The notes: a model not told the origin generated them from the sequence alone. 64,000 nt of DNA from Candidatus Altimarinota bacterium (GCA_020629795.1 JAHDCR010000003.1:45925-109924), one strand, 5' to 3'; numbered from the stretch's first letter, positions 1 to 9,709 are shown. Numbers and translations: made by a program.

Positions 1-1
1 T

Positions 2-124
2 GGAGAGGAGAGTTTTGAATATTTCTCTGGGAGTAATCTAAAAGCGAGACAAATATGAGAAAGATTTCGACAAATTTTACAACAGCAAGGTTGAAATGAA
101 CTGTATATAAGTAGAAACTTATAA
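2..124 (+). CDS. C-terminal fragment of an unidentified protein
   Basis: An open frame enters from the left edge and ends with TAA. It encodes about 40 residues, with two in-frame TGA codons read as Gly, and ends ...GGNELYISRNL. The stretch LKARQIGERFRQILQQQ looks helical and basic. Too little remains to name a family. A terminator hairpin directly follows the stop and the convergent aspS gene ends just beyond it, which supports this as the real 3' end of a gene. Confidence 0.5.
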
Positions 125-149
125 AAAAATCCCTAACGGGATTTTTTTA
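124..149. terminator. Bidirectional intrinsic terminator between convergent genes
   Basis: The hairpin AAATCCC-taac-GGGATTT is followed by a T run on the + strand and preceded by an A run, so it can terminate both the left-edge gene (+) and aspS (-). The aspS stop codon lies inside the T run. Confidence 0.8.
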
Positions 150-1970
150 ATCTTCATCAATTTCTACTCTGAGAGAGAGCTCTTCGAGCATATCTTCTTC
201 AACCGCAATTGGAGAGTTCATCATTGCATCCTGCGCTTTACCAGATTTTGGAAATGCGTAAATATCTCTGATATTATTTTCATTGAGGTATATCATCATA
301 AGTCTATCAAATCCTATTGCAAATCAACCATGTGGAGGAACTCAATATTGGAATGCTTCATATACGGCTCCAAATTTTTCTTTTACCTCTTCTGCGCTTC
401 GACCAACTGTTTCAAAAGCCTTTACTAATGAGTTAATATCATGATTTCTAATTGCTCCTGAAAGTATCTCATATCCATTACACGCGAGGTCGTATTGGTA
501 CCCGATAACATCGAGTAAGTCATCACCTGTTTTATCAAAGTCAGATGGTCCACCTTGAGGCATTGAGAATGGATTGTGTTCAAAATCTATTTTTCCTGTT
601 ACTTCATCTTTTTCAAAAATTGGGAAATCAGTTATCCAACAAAAAGAAATTTTTGTTGGGTCTTGAAGTTCTAGCATTTCAGCGAGATGTACTCTAAATC
701 TTCCCATATAGTTACAAACGAGATCTCGCTCCCCTGCTCCAAAAAATATTACGTCTCAAACCTGAAGCTCTGTTCTATCTACGATTTCTTGTAGATCTGA
801 TTCCTCAAAAAATTTATTGAGTGGTCCTTTCAGTCCATCTTCTTTCATTTGAAAATATCCAAGCCCTCCAGCTCCAAATTTACGAACATAGCTCTCAAAT
901 CATTTCATTTGAGTTTTTGAAAATACAAGGTCTCCACCTGTAACTTTCATAGCTTTGATTCTATTTGTATCAGTATCTGATGCTATAGATGAAAATATTT
1001 CATTTGATGATCTCGCAAATATATCGGCAACATCTACAAGCTGCATTCCATAGCGTAGATCAGGTTTATCGCTCCCATATTTTTCAATAGCATCGTGATG
1101 CGTGAGAGTAAAGAATTTTCATTTTTCTCTTACTATATCTTTTCCAGATGTTTGAGTAAGAACTTCTTGATCAGAGAGATCTTTTGTTATATCTAAAAGA
1201 AAATCTTCTACAAGAGTAAATACATCCTCCTGTTCCACGAAACTCATTTCACAATCAATTTGATAGAAATCACCTGCATGTCTATCTGCTCTTGGATCCT
1301 CGTCTCTAAAACAAGGAGCTATTTGGAAATATTTATCTATTCCTCCAACCATAAGGAGCTGTTTAAACTGTTGTGGAGCTTGCGGGAGCGCGTAAAACGT
1401 TCCTGGATTGAGTCTGCTTGGCACGAGGAAATCTCTTGCTCCTTCTGGAGATGAATTCGCTAAAATTGGAGTTTGCACATCGAGAAAATCTCTTGCAGTA
1501 AACCAGTTTCGAGTATAGGTCGTCATAGTTGACCTGAACTTTATAAAGTCCTGGATTTTTTTTGTTCTAATATCAAGATATCTATATTTGAGCCTAATTT
1601 CTTCATTAGCAGTATCACCATGACCATCAAGCTCAAATGGAGGAGTTTTTGCTTTTGAAATAAGTTCTACATTATGAACAATAACTTCTATTTCTCCAGT
1701 ATGCATTTTAGGATTCGCTTGCCCCTCTGGTCTTGATCTCACAGTTCCAGTTGCTTTCACAACATATTCAGATCTAAATCCGTCAGCAGTTTCCCATGCC
1801 TGTTTATTATCCTCAGGATCAAATACAATTTGCGTCAGACCATATCTATCTCTGAGGTCTATAAATATAATCCCTCCGTGATCACGTCTGTTACTCACCC
1901 AACCTGAAAGAGTAACTTCCTCTCCAATATTTTTTGCAGTGAGCTGACTACATGTATGACTTCTATGCAT
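147..1970 (-). CDS. aspS: Aspartyl-tRNA synthetase (AspRS)
   Basis: A class II aminoacyl-tRNA synthetase of 607 aa that charges tRNA with aspartate. The N-terminal anticodon-binding OB domain begins [25 protein letters not shown]. It is followed by the catalytic motifs: RYLDIR, the motif 2 region [19 protein letters not shown], and motif 3 GFAIGFDRL near the C-terminus. The length, with room for the bacterial GAD insertion, is normal for bacterial AspRS (about 590 aa). The frame is continuous only if TGA is glycine, for example [13 protein letters not shown]. gatC lies elsewhere in the window, so an indirect Asn/Gln route through GatCAB is likely and this enzyme could be non-discriminating (inference). 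A T-box-like leader precedes the gene. Confidence 0.97.
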
Positions 1971-1987
1971 AGTATTATGTTTAGTTT

Positions 1988-2215
1988 TTAAAAATTAAAA
2001 AAGCACATGAATATATAAAATATATCGCATGTGCTTTCGGTTTGTAGTATCTACAAAAGGTGCCACCTAAAGCTAATTCTTCATTTAATTTTGATATCAG
2101 AGATTTTAAACTCTGGAAGGTTCTACTAAGAATTATCCGTTCTTCCCTCTAGCATCGCAGGTGTTAGTTGCTCAAGTGCTCTTAAAAACTATTTTATATA
2201 TTTATTGTAAATTGC
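1988..2215 (-). promoter_or_regulatory. T-box-like tRNA-sensing leader of aspS
   Basis: Reading toward aspS, the leader contains the T-box core TTAGGTGGCACC. This is followed by a strong terminator: AAAGCACATG, a loop, CATGTGCTTT, then a U-rich tract. The segment GCTTT-A-GGT upstream can pair with ACC-G-AAAGC, whose AAAGC is also the 5' arm of the terminator, so the two folds exclude each other as in classical T-boxes. The UGGC in the core would pair with a tRNA ending GCCA, matching the G73 discriminator of tRNA-Asp and tRNA-Asn. Upstream hairpins such as CAGAG-tttaaaat-CTCTG resemble a stem III. I could not place the stem I specifier; a GAT in CTGCGATGCTAG is only a candidate. Confidence 0.75.
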
Positions 2216-2235
2216 AATACAATTAAATATTATTT

Positions 2236-3138
2236 TTAAATTACTGATATAGATTCATGTATCTCATATATATCTCCCTGTTCTGATATAAAATAAAAAT
2301 CCGTCTCTCAAATACACTGTATTAACAATCTAGCATTGAATTCTGAATTAGAATATATTTCGTCTTTAAAATCAGAGATAGATTCAGTACTGGTTTTAGC
2401 GATATTGCTTACCTCAGAGAGATCTATGACAAATAAGCTATCGCTTCTTCAGAAACAAACCCGTGTATGATTTTGAGTAGGTTTGAGCGTAGGATTACTA
2501 AAATCTGCACTATTGTACTGATAAGCTCTATGAATCTTTGATCCAGTTCAAGAAACTACAATGGCATCATTAAAATAAACATCTATTAAATCACTATCTG
2601 ATAATATATCATATTCACTGATACCTGTTGAAATTTCATTCACTGGTAGGTTATCTAAATTTCTAAGTATAATTCAAATTTTTTTTCCATAATTTATTGG
2701 ATATCTATCTTCATAATTGACTGCATATATAGTATTTTGAAAAGATACATTGTTCTCCTCCAAAAAAGCTAAAACTTGAAATTCTCTTCTATCTTTACTG
2801 AGAGAATAAAGATAATAACTATCATCTTTGGGGTCTTTTCATCCGTTCGTATAATCTATAGTTTCAAGGACATCAACTCAGAGCTCTCATTGGTAAGCAA
2901 TAACTGTTCAACTTGCAGTAATATCTATCTTATTATCTGGAAGAGGAAGCGTCTTGCTGGCTGAATATACTTGCAGTGAGTCACTTAATTTAGTAAGTTG
3001 TGAAATCCTGTTACTATCTCTTGCTCATGTTAAATATCAACTATATGATACGAATCATACGGTAGAAAGTATTCATACTATCGTAATGACAACGATGAGC
3101 TCAACGAGCGTGAATGCCTTAATTTTAATAGTTTGCAT
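2236..3138 (-). CDS. Type IV pilin / type II pseudopilin-like protein
   Basis: A 300-aa protein opening with a class III prepilin signal: MQTIKIKAFTLVELIVVITI. The F/TLVELIVV core with Glu at +5 is the prepilin peptidase and N-methylation motif, followed by one hydrophobic alpha helix. The rest is a mixed soluble domain rich in Asp, Ser and Tyr with several TGA-encoded glycines (for example YSGYLTGARD after the helix). It probably assembles in or initiates a type IV pilus or competence pseudopilus at the cell surface. No other pilus assembly gene is nearby. The start is the only ATG before the signal. The + ORFs at 2776 and 2954 are shadows of this gene. Confidence 0.88.
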
Positions 3139-3184
3139 AAAAAAACCTTATAAATATTACATATATTTATAAGGTTTTTTTTGT
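3139..3184 (-). terminator. Intrinsic terminator of the SLH-esterase gene
   Basis: A long perfect stem, AAAAACCTTATAAATAT with TATATTTATAAGGTTTTT around a short loop, with T runs in both directions. It lies just 3' of the SLH-esterase gene and immediately 5' of the pseudopilin start on the minus strand. Confidence 0.8.
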
Positions 3185-3220
3185 TTTTATAAAAGTTTTT
3201 AAATATTGACGATAGAATAT

Positions 3221-4555
3221 TTATCTTCTTGCAAAATCATCAACATCCATAAAGAAATCTAAAATATCATCTCCTCCATTTTTAGGCCAACTATGCCTAT
3301 CATTTCCATAGGTATCATAATCATTACAAAATAGTACCGTATTTCATGGGGTACATGAAGTCTTTTGAACACAGCTTCGTATATCCCCTATTTGAGTGTT
3401 TATTTCATTATCACTACAATAGTTTTGAGCACTTTTAAGTCTATAAGCTCATTGACCACCTGCATATGATGCAAGTGGATCTCACTCTAGATGCGTAATA
3501 AGACTCGCAACAGGACCACTACAATCTCCATTAAATCCAGAACTTGCCACTCAAGCCATTGCTCTAATTACATTTCATCTTTGACATGAAACTTTATTAC
3601 TCATATATGAACCAAGTGAGTGACCTACCGTAAATATTGCATCTCTGTCAATACATAGTTTTTCAGTTAATTCTGATACTATTGCATCAAAAAACTCAAT
3701 ATTTGCATATTGAGACCAGCTATATGGTCCTGGTCACATACCTGCAGGGTATGCTACTACAAAGTCAGATTGTTGTGATCCATAACTTCCTCCTCATAAT
3801 TTCATATAATCACGTACCATCGTATTACTATTTGTTCTTCCGTGAAATGCAATCACTAAAGGTGTTTGTTTTCACGCTTGCATGCCAGGTGGTACATAGA
3901 GTAAATAATTTCTATCCAATCCAGAAACAATTCTATTATAAGAGCCAGAAGTAATATCTGGAGAAATACTACATCAGACACTCGCGTAATCAACTGATTC
4001 TCATTTTGATACTTGCATCATCCTATTGATTAAATCTGCAGCTTGACCACGATTAATAAATCTATCTTTTGAGTAGCTATGAATTGGCATAAGATTATTA
4101 ATATGAGCATAAGCTTGATATTTTTCATACCACTCATCTCATTCACCTAATGCTTCTACATCTACATCAAAGGCTCTTGTAGCAAATGCTATAGCCTCAA
4201 GCGCAGTGACGCTTCATCCTGGCTTAAATCGACCATCCTCATATCATTTTGTAATTCATAACTCGGCTGCGCTACAAGCATATTTTGCTTGCCAATCATT
4301 GAGATTAATATCTGAAAAACAAGATATTTCAGGTTCTCAGGTATCAATATTTGCGGTATTCATTATTATTTTTAGTATTTCAGCTCTTGAAATACTATCT
4401 CTGGGCATATAGTTACCATCACCAACTCATGAAATTATTCATAGATTTTTTAGTTCTAGAATTGATTCTTTATAAAAATTATCTCATACATCATTAAATG
4501 CTCATACTTGTCAGGTCATTAATATTGCCATAGCAACTAAGAAAAACTTTTTCAT
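3221..4555 (-). CDS. Secreted SLH-domain protein fused to a PHB-depolymerase-type esterase
   Basis: A 444-aa exported protein. Residues 1-20 (MKKFFLVAMAILMTGQVGA) form a signal peptide. About residues 20-175 carry three S-layer-homology-like repeats, with features such as LGIISGVGDGNYMPRDSISR, LGITKGYEDGRFKP and a weaker INRGQAADLINRMM. The second half is an alpha/beta hydrolase of the poly(3-hydroxybutyrate) depolymerase / feruloyl esterase group. It has YVPPGMQAGKQTPLVIAFHG, the nucleophile elbow GHSLGSYMS, a cysteine-containing body and a late HSWP that could supply the catalytic His. SLH modules usually bind secondary cell-wall polymers, so the enzyme is likely displayed outside the cell, perhaps to cut esters on host or environmental polymers (inference). 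Confidence 0.85.
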
Positions 4556-4597
4556 ATTATATTGGATTATCTGTAGAATATAAAAACATATATTCTT

Positions 4598-4642
4598 ACA
4601 TAAATAAAAAGTTCCTTATATATTATAAGAAACTTTTTTATA
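4598..4642 (-). terminator. Intrinsic terminator after lexA
   Basis: The inverted repeat AAAGTTCCTTATA / TATAAGAAACTTTTTT (one mismatch) lies just 3' of lexA and 5' of the SLH-esterase gene on the minus strand. Confidence 0.7.
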
Positions 4643-4662
4643 GGGAGAAAAGTTTAAGGTGA

Positions 4663-5292
4663 TTAAAAGGTGAAGACATCTACTACTTTCCCACTAGCTC
4701 GTACGTTATCATGCTCTGAGAGTATAATGGGAGTATGATGCTCGTCTGAAGAGTTTGGTATGAGATATACTTGATTTGCATTTTTCTTATATTTTTTAAG
4801 TGTTGCTCAACCATCTACTTCAAAGAGAAATGCATCTGATTCATTCAAACTAATATTACTTTTTTCTATCAAAACATAACTTCCATTATCAATTGTTTTA
4901 CCATTTACTACCTGCTGATCCATACTCGTACCTGATACTCTGAGTACAAAATGATTTTTTCCATCTCATGAAATAATACTCTTAGAAATAGGAAGTGTTC
5001 CATAATCATTTGCCTCTGCTACTGCCAGAGGAGTTCAAGCATTTGCGTATCCTAAAATTGGTATATTCATAGTTGTTTGCATACCAATAGAATTTCAGAG
5101 TCTGATACTTCTATATCATTCACCTCTCGAAAGAAATCATTTCTTTTCAAGTACTTCAAGATACTGTGTCACTCATCTCTTAGATTTTTGATGAAGAAGA
5201 TTTTTTAGTTCTTCGATAGTAGGAGATTTCCCATATCTACTCGTAAAATCAGTAATGACATCAAGAGCATGTTGTTGTTTTTCCGTAAGCAT
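4663..5292 (-). CDS. lexA: LexA repressor, SOS regulator
   Basis: A 209-aa two-domain repressor. Residues 1-65 form the winged helix (MLTEKQQHALDVITDFTSRY ... SPTIEELKNLL). The C-terminal S24 self-cleaving domain shows an Ala-Gly cleavage bond in GYANAGTPL, the nucleophile Ser in VLRVSGTSMDQ and the general-base Lys in GGATLKKYKK. All key residues for RecA-stimulated autoproteolysis are present and the length matches the family (about 200 aa). A palindromic candidate operator lies 18 bp upstream of the start, which suggests autoregulation. recF and recG occur in the same window but show no clear copy of the site. Confidence 0.95.
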
Positions 5293-5310
5293 AATTTAAT
5301 ATTTATTTAA

Positions 5311-5338
5311 TATATACTGTATATAAACAGAGTATATA
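5311..5338. promoter_or_regulatory. Candidate LexA operator upstream of lexA
   Basis: TATATACTGTATATAAACAG followed by AGTATATA forms an imperfect palindrome close to the proteobacterial LexA box (CTGT-N8-ACAG), here with a 6-bp spacer between CTGT and ACAG. It overlaps the region where the lexA promoter should be. The same TATATACTGTATAT core recurs at 9673. Confidence 0.55.
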
Positions 5339-5417
5339 TTTTTTAGAGGGAGTCAATAAAAAATTGCAGAAAAATATCTTGCGTGTATTCTAGAGGAAAT
5401 ATTTTTTAAAATCATAT

Positions 5418-5669
5418 ATGGCTAAAAAGGTAAAAGATATCTCATGGCTACTTGAGGATGATAATACATCAACATCTCAGAGCGTAGATGCTCATGGAGT
5501 AGAATTGGAATCTTGAGATAGCGTTATAGCAATCAAGGACCTAAAAGTAAAATGATACAGTAACATCAAAAGAGGAGATGTATTTAAAAATATTCGTCTC
5601 ACTGACGATAGTGAACTTATAGAGTCATGAAAAATGGTTTTAAGAACTGAGTTTTTTAAAAAGAAATAA
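5418..5669 (+). CDS. Small PhnA/YjdM-domain protein
   Basis: An 83-aa protein whose residues 35-83 match the PhnA C-terminal domain pattern: GDSVIAIKDLKVKGYSNIKR, a hydrophobic core GDVFKNIRLTDD, and a final MVLRTEFFKKK. The N-terminal part (WLLEDDNTSTSQSVD) is short and acidic, and the zinc ribbon of full-length YjdM is missing. The biochemical role of PhnA-domain proteins is unsettled, so no reaction is proposed. The stop codon overlaps the next ATG by one base (TAATG), giving likely translational coupling to the spermidine-synthase-like gene. Confidence 0.75.
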
Positions 5670-7162
5670 TGAATACAAAAATTGATTACCGGCCAGAAAT
5701 ACTTTCTTTTGCTTCATGAGCGTGAGTAATGATATTTGAACTATTAGGCTCACGAATACTTGGACCCTATGTTTGAACCTCTCTATTTATTTGGACTGGA
5801 CTTATTGCAATAGTGCTTTGAGCTCTCGCTCTGTGATATTATATCTGATGAAAATATGCAGATTCTTGAGCAGATATGAAGAGTCTCTCTCGCATTCTTA
5901 TAGTGATTTCACTCTCAATAATTATTCTTATATGAGTAAAAACTCCTGTATTAATTTTTGTTGTTTCTCTAGGATTATCGCTTAAAATAAGCTCTCTAAT
6001 CCTAGTTACGTTACTTTTTAGTCCAACAAGTTACCTCCTGGGTATGATTGCTCCCATAGTAACAAAAATACGTATAACAGAACTTGAAAGTAGTTGAGCT
6101 GCTGTTTGAAAAATATCTAGTTTATGAACTATTGGTAGTATCGTATGAACACTTTGAGCTGGTTTTTTTCTGATTCCATTTTTTGGAATAAATATGCTTT
6201 TATTGCTACTCGCATTTACATGTTTGGTATTATCATATATGTGTGAATCAAAAAAGTACTTCTTATGGCAATTTATAATACTAGTGAGTTTGATTATAGT
6301 ATTTTCCGGAGCACGAATCACGCAAGTTACTCTTGCTGCAAATAATACATTTATTTATGAGACACCGTATTCTCACATAGAGATATCTGAACGTTTTGAA
6401 GACTCAGTTATACCGGCTAAGATAAGAGATCTCAAAATAGATAATGTGACACATGCTGGAATGTATCTAGAAAGTAATAATTTAGTGTACCCATATACGA
6501 GGTACTATCATCTTTTTGACACGCTCTTACCACAGGCAAAAAATATGCTCATGCTGTGAGGATCTGCATACTCATTTCCAAAAAGCTTTTTGGATACCTA
6601 TCCAGAAAAATATCTCGATGTAGTAGAGATTGATGAGATGGCAACTCAGATTGCAAGAAAACATTTTCGTCTGGTAGATGATGAAAGACTTACTATATAT
6701 CATCAAGATGCTAGAGTATATCTCAACAACTCCAGAAAAAAATATGATGCAATACTTTGAGATGCTTTTGGGTCATACCTTTCAATCCCCTATCAGCTTA
6801 CAACACTAGAAACCGTACAGAGAAAATACGATATGCTAGAAGATAACTGAGTGGTAATACTCAATATAATAGCAAGCCTAGAGTGAAATAAAGCAAAATT
6901 TTTAGAATCAGAATATAAGACTTATAAGCAAGTATTTCCAGAGGTTTTCATACTCCCCGTGAGAGATCAATTTGACAGTTTGAGAACACAAAACATAATA
7001 CTTATAGCAGCAAAAAATCCAGATGCTCTCAATTATATAACATCAAATGATGAGCATATTAACTACTTGTCTCGAAAACGTTTTGTTAATCTACCTGAAG
7101 ATACTCAAATATTAACCGATGATTTTGCTCCTGTAGATTATTATATATCGCAATTACAATAA
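5669..7162 (+). CDS. Membrane-fused spermidine-synthase-like (fused MFS/SpeE) protein
   Basis: A 497-aa protein with two parts. Residues 1-210 contain about seven or eight hydrophobic helices rich in TGA-encoded Gly, starting PEILSFASGAGVMIFELLGSR. Residues 220-497 form a Rossmann methyltransferase/aminopropyltransferase fold: IEISERFEDSVI, MLMLGGSAYSFPKSFL (SAM-type loop), LDVVEIDEMATQIARKHF (acidic residue after strand 2), DARVYLNNSRKKYDAILGDAF and a late LTDDFAPVDYY. These features define the spermidine synthase-like proteins with an integral N-terminal membrane domain, which are common in CPR. The true substrate is unknown. Four ORF-track pieces belong to this one gene, split at TGA. Confidence 0.85.
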
Positions 7163-7186
7163 TATATTTCCTTAAAAATAAAAAAA

Positions 7187-7771
7187 ATGGAAAACGAAAA
7201 CAACACTCAGAGTACCGTATATGAGCAAGACATGTGAAAACTTCAAGCCGAAAAGACTTGAATATTTACAGCATCATCTCTCAGTAAAATACTACCTGCT
7301 GTACTATGTATCCTTGTAGCTTGATGGTATCTCAATTGATATCTCGCATGAGAAAAAGCAGATGCATTTATAGAGATTTATAATCCAAATATAAATTCTA
7401 TTGCTGAAGATATGACTCTCATTTGAGAAAACTTTCAGAATGTATCACAATACTATATTCAGGCTGCAAATGATTCTGACTTAAGTGAAAATACCATAGC
7501 TAGTATGGATTTAGAGGCAGAAAAAATGCTTGCAGCAAATGATAAAATATATGAAAGAGTAACTACAGCTGTAACAAACATAGAAACTCAGGCATGTCCA
7601 ATGCTAGAACATGCAATGACAGAGTGTTTAGATTTTATACTGCTCTATAGAGATATGATTGCAGCTTTTTCAAGTGATAACTATGAGCAGGCAAATAGTA
7701 TTTGAAGTGATATGGTTGAAAAATCTAATGCGTTTGTTCAAGCAGTCAAAAAAGATAATATAGTGTTTTAA
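7187..7771 (+). CDS. Hypothetical single-pass membrane protein with helical ectodomain
   Basis: A 194-aa protein. The cytoplasmic N-terminus (about 35 aa) is followed by one transmembrane helix (ILPAVLCILVAGWYLNGYLAG). A long, mostly helical, acidic segment with heptad-like spacing follows, including a Cys pair (TQACPMLEHAMTECLDF). No family is recognised. It lies 24 bp downstream of the spermidine-synthase-like gene on the same strand and is followed by a terminator, so it closes a PhnA, SpeE-like, hypothetical operon. The Cys pair could form a disulfide outside the membrane (inference). Confidence 0.75.
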
Positions 7772-7774
7772 ACA

Positions 7775-7806
7775 ATAAAGCTCTTAGCATATGCTAAGAG
7801 CTTTAT
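7775..7806. terminator. Bidirectional intrinsic terminator
   Basis: A perfect 14-bp palindrome, AAAGCTCTTAGCAT / ATGCTAAGAGCTTT, flanked by AT-rich tails. It sits between convergent genes ending at 7771 (+) and 7808 (-). Confidence 0.85.
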
Positions 7807-7807
7807 T

Positions 7808-8452
7808 TTATAGGACTTTTGTAATTTTTCCTTCAGGATTTTTTCATCATCTTTTAATTATCTGAACTTCTACTCTATCTCAATCTTGAGCATATCACTT
7901 ACGAGATCCAGCTATAAATATATCTCCTGAAGTATCATCCGGTTTTACAAAACCAAATCTATCATTATCTGAATATATTCACTCCAAGAGCTCCATATCA
8001 TTTCCAAGTACTTCGATCACGATTGCTTCATCTTTTCCTTTGAATTCATATACTTCAGCTCGCACTCTATCACCATCTCTGGCTCCATTTTTTTTGAGTC
8101 CGTATACAAAGTATCCGTTTTCTTTGCCCTCTACGTCTACAAATCAAAAATTCCCATCTCATCAGCTATACACTCACTCGACGATTTCTTTTATTTCTCG
8201 CTTTGGTTTTCCATAGTCTTCCTCTTTATTTTTTCCAGAAAATACTTCTAAAATTTTTGCTTCTGGTTTTTTCCCACTGACTCTATCCATAACCTCTGCT
8301 GCAACTCTCTTTCCATCTGTAGCACCGGAAAAATTATTTTTATGTACAAAAAAATCACCTCCCCAATACTCTCTATCATCAGGGATTACAAATCAAAAGT
8401 CTCATTTTTTACACTGAAATTTTCATAGGATTCTTTCTGGTTTTCTTGGCAT
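7808..8452 (-). CDS. Stand-alone triple OB/cold-shock-like RNA-binding protein (RNase R N-terminal type)
   Basis: A 214-aa protein made of three consecutive OB-fold repeats of the RNase II/R N-terminal (RNase B OB / CSD) type. Each repeat has a GxFGFV strand and a following GDxV: GDFGFVIPDDREYWGGDFFV, GNFGFVDVEGKENGYFV and DRFGFVKPDDTSGDIFIAG. Partners in the repeats are GKRVAAEV, GDRVRAEVYEF and GDRVEVQI. No RNB nuclease domain follows. In RNase R these domains feed RNA into the exonuclease, so a free-standing triple copy may act as an RNA chaperone or antiterminator (inference). It is monocistronic and convergent with the operon on its left. Confidence 0.85.
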
Positions 8453-8611
8453 ATATATTTCTAAAAATTATTACTCGCAGTATAGAGAATAAATATTAAA
8501 TTTCAATGAATAATCTATGAAATAATGTATAATATATTTTTCTTACACAATTCTTAATATAAATCATTAACATTTAAAAGCTGACAAATATTTTATTTAC
8601 TAGATTAAATT

Positions 8612-8893
8612 ATGTGAGCAAATCCAACGTACATACGGCTCAGAAATAAACTTGATGCAGACATCTCTCTCGCAAAGCGAGTAAAGCCATGAGATATTTG
8701 AGCGAAACTACTCGAAATTCCTGATTCTATTGCTGGTAAAACAGTAAAAGTTGAATCAGTACTCTGAAAGTACAAAAGAAAACGTTTTATAATTTCATAC
8801 AAGGATCCAATTAGTGGAAATAAAAGTTTTAAAACTATTCATCCATCAAGTATCAAATCATCATATTTTTACAAAAAAGAATCTTCTACTTAG
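8612..8893 (+). CDS. Small basic protein, paralogue of the gene at 9710
   Basis: A 93-aa Lys/Arg-rich protein beginning MGANPTYIRLRNKLDADISL (second codon TGA = Gly). It shares a pattern with the protein encoded at 9710: RNKxDAD, then KTVKVExVLGKxKRKxFI, then IHPSSI near the end. No known family is recognised; the central strands may form a small beta fold. The TAG stop overlaps the TAA stop of the convergent exonuclease gene by 4 bp, inside a palindromic terminator. One paralogue lies on each side of the exonuclease gene, which suggests a linked function or a local duplication. Confidence 0.7.
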
Positions 8894-8903
8894 AAGATTC
8901 TTT
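8876..8903. terminator. Palindromic bidirectional terminator overlapping two stop codons
   Basis: AAAGAATCTTCTA / CTTAGAAGATTCTTT is a near-perfect palindrome spanning the stop codons of the convergent genes at 8612 (+) and 8890 (-). It serves as coding end and terminator for both. Confidence 0.75.
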
Positions 8904-9642
8904 CTGTCTCGTCCAAATCAATATATTGACGTAATCATGCAATAAGTGATGCTTTACGCTTTGCTGGAGGATTATTCATCTCAGATTCATAGAGCCAATA
9001 TAAATATCCCCTATCTATATTTGCTACATCGACGAGTGACCTTCATTTATATTTTCCAAATTTTAAAAGTTTCATAGGCTTTACATCATGTGTGATACTA
9101 TACATAACTTTGTGAGGATCTTCACCAGGATACCTGTCTTCTATTTTTTTATATAAATATCTATACAGCCAATAAAGCACTATAGTGTCATAGAGAGCAG
9201 AGTGAGCGTATCCAGTAAGCGTATCATCGCTATTAAGAGCTTCTAAATCTAGGTATTCTTTCAAAAATTGCAGTCCAAACTTTGGGACTCAATCTGGCCT
9301 GAGTATTTTTCTCGCTACTTTGCAGGTACAAATATATTTTTCTATATGAACTCACTCATTCGCTAATATAGCTGTATCAAATGGAGCATGATGGGCAATA
9401 AGTATTTCATCATTATCAAGTCTTTTTTGAAGCTCTTTATATGCATCAGAACTTTTAAAGTTAGGTTTATCAGCTACCATATCAGGAGTTATCCTGTGTA
9501 CTGCAATACATCCTGGCTGTATATATGACTCAGGATTTATAAGCCACTCTTGCCTGTAAGCTTCGTCAACAATAGCAACTTGAACTATTTTGCCATCGCG
9601 ACTTCCAGCAGAAGTTTCTGTATCTAAACAAAAAGTTTTCAT
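8890..9642 (-). CDS. DEDDh 3'-5' exonuclease (DnaQ/ExoX-like) with DUF3820-type tail
   Basis: A 250-aa protein. Residues 1-165 form a DnaQ-type exonuclease: Exo I FCLDTETSAG, Exo II IAHHAPFDTAI, and Exo III in GYAHSALYDT, whose His-x4-Asp gives the DEDDh class. The tail (about 185-245) reads KFGKYKGRSLVDVANIDRGY followed by LYWLYE, the signature of the DUF3820 module often attached to ExoX-like nucleases. It likely degrades single-stranded or mismatched 3' ends in repair or proofreading. A LexA-like palindrome lies 30 bp upstream of its start, so SOS control is plausible (inference). The start is the only ATG before the Exo I motif. Confidence 0.9.
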
Positions 9643-9670
9643 TTAAAATATTTTTTAATATAATCACTTG

Positions 9671-9690
9671 TATATATACTGTATATGTAA
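9671..9690. promoter_or_regulatory. Candidate LexA-type operator between divergent genes
   Basis: TATATATACTGTATATGTAA shares the core TATATACTGTATAT with the palindrome in front of lexA. It lies in the 67-bp gap between the divergent exonuclease (-) and the small basic protein (+), where it could control either or both. Confidence 0.45.
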
Positions 9691-9709
9691 TAAATAGCAA
9701 ATAAATATT

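Noticed and set aside
2776-3172. Plus-strand ORFs at 2776 and 2954
   Set aside because: Antisense shadows of the pseudopilin gene; codon pattern and the prepilin motif support the minus frame.
6031-6321. 96-aa minus ORF
   Set aside because: Shadow of the spermidine-synthase-like gene, readable through with TGA = Gly.
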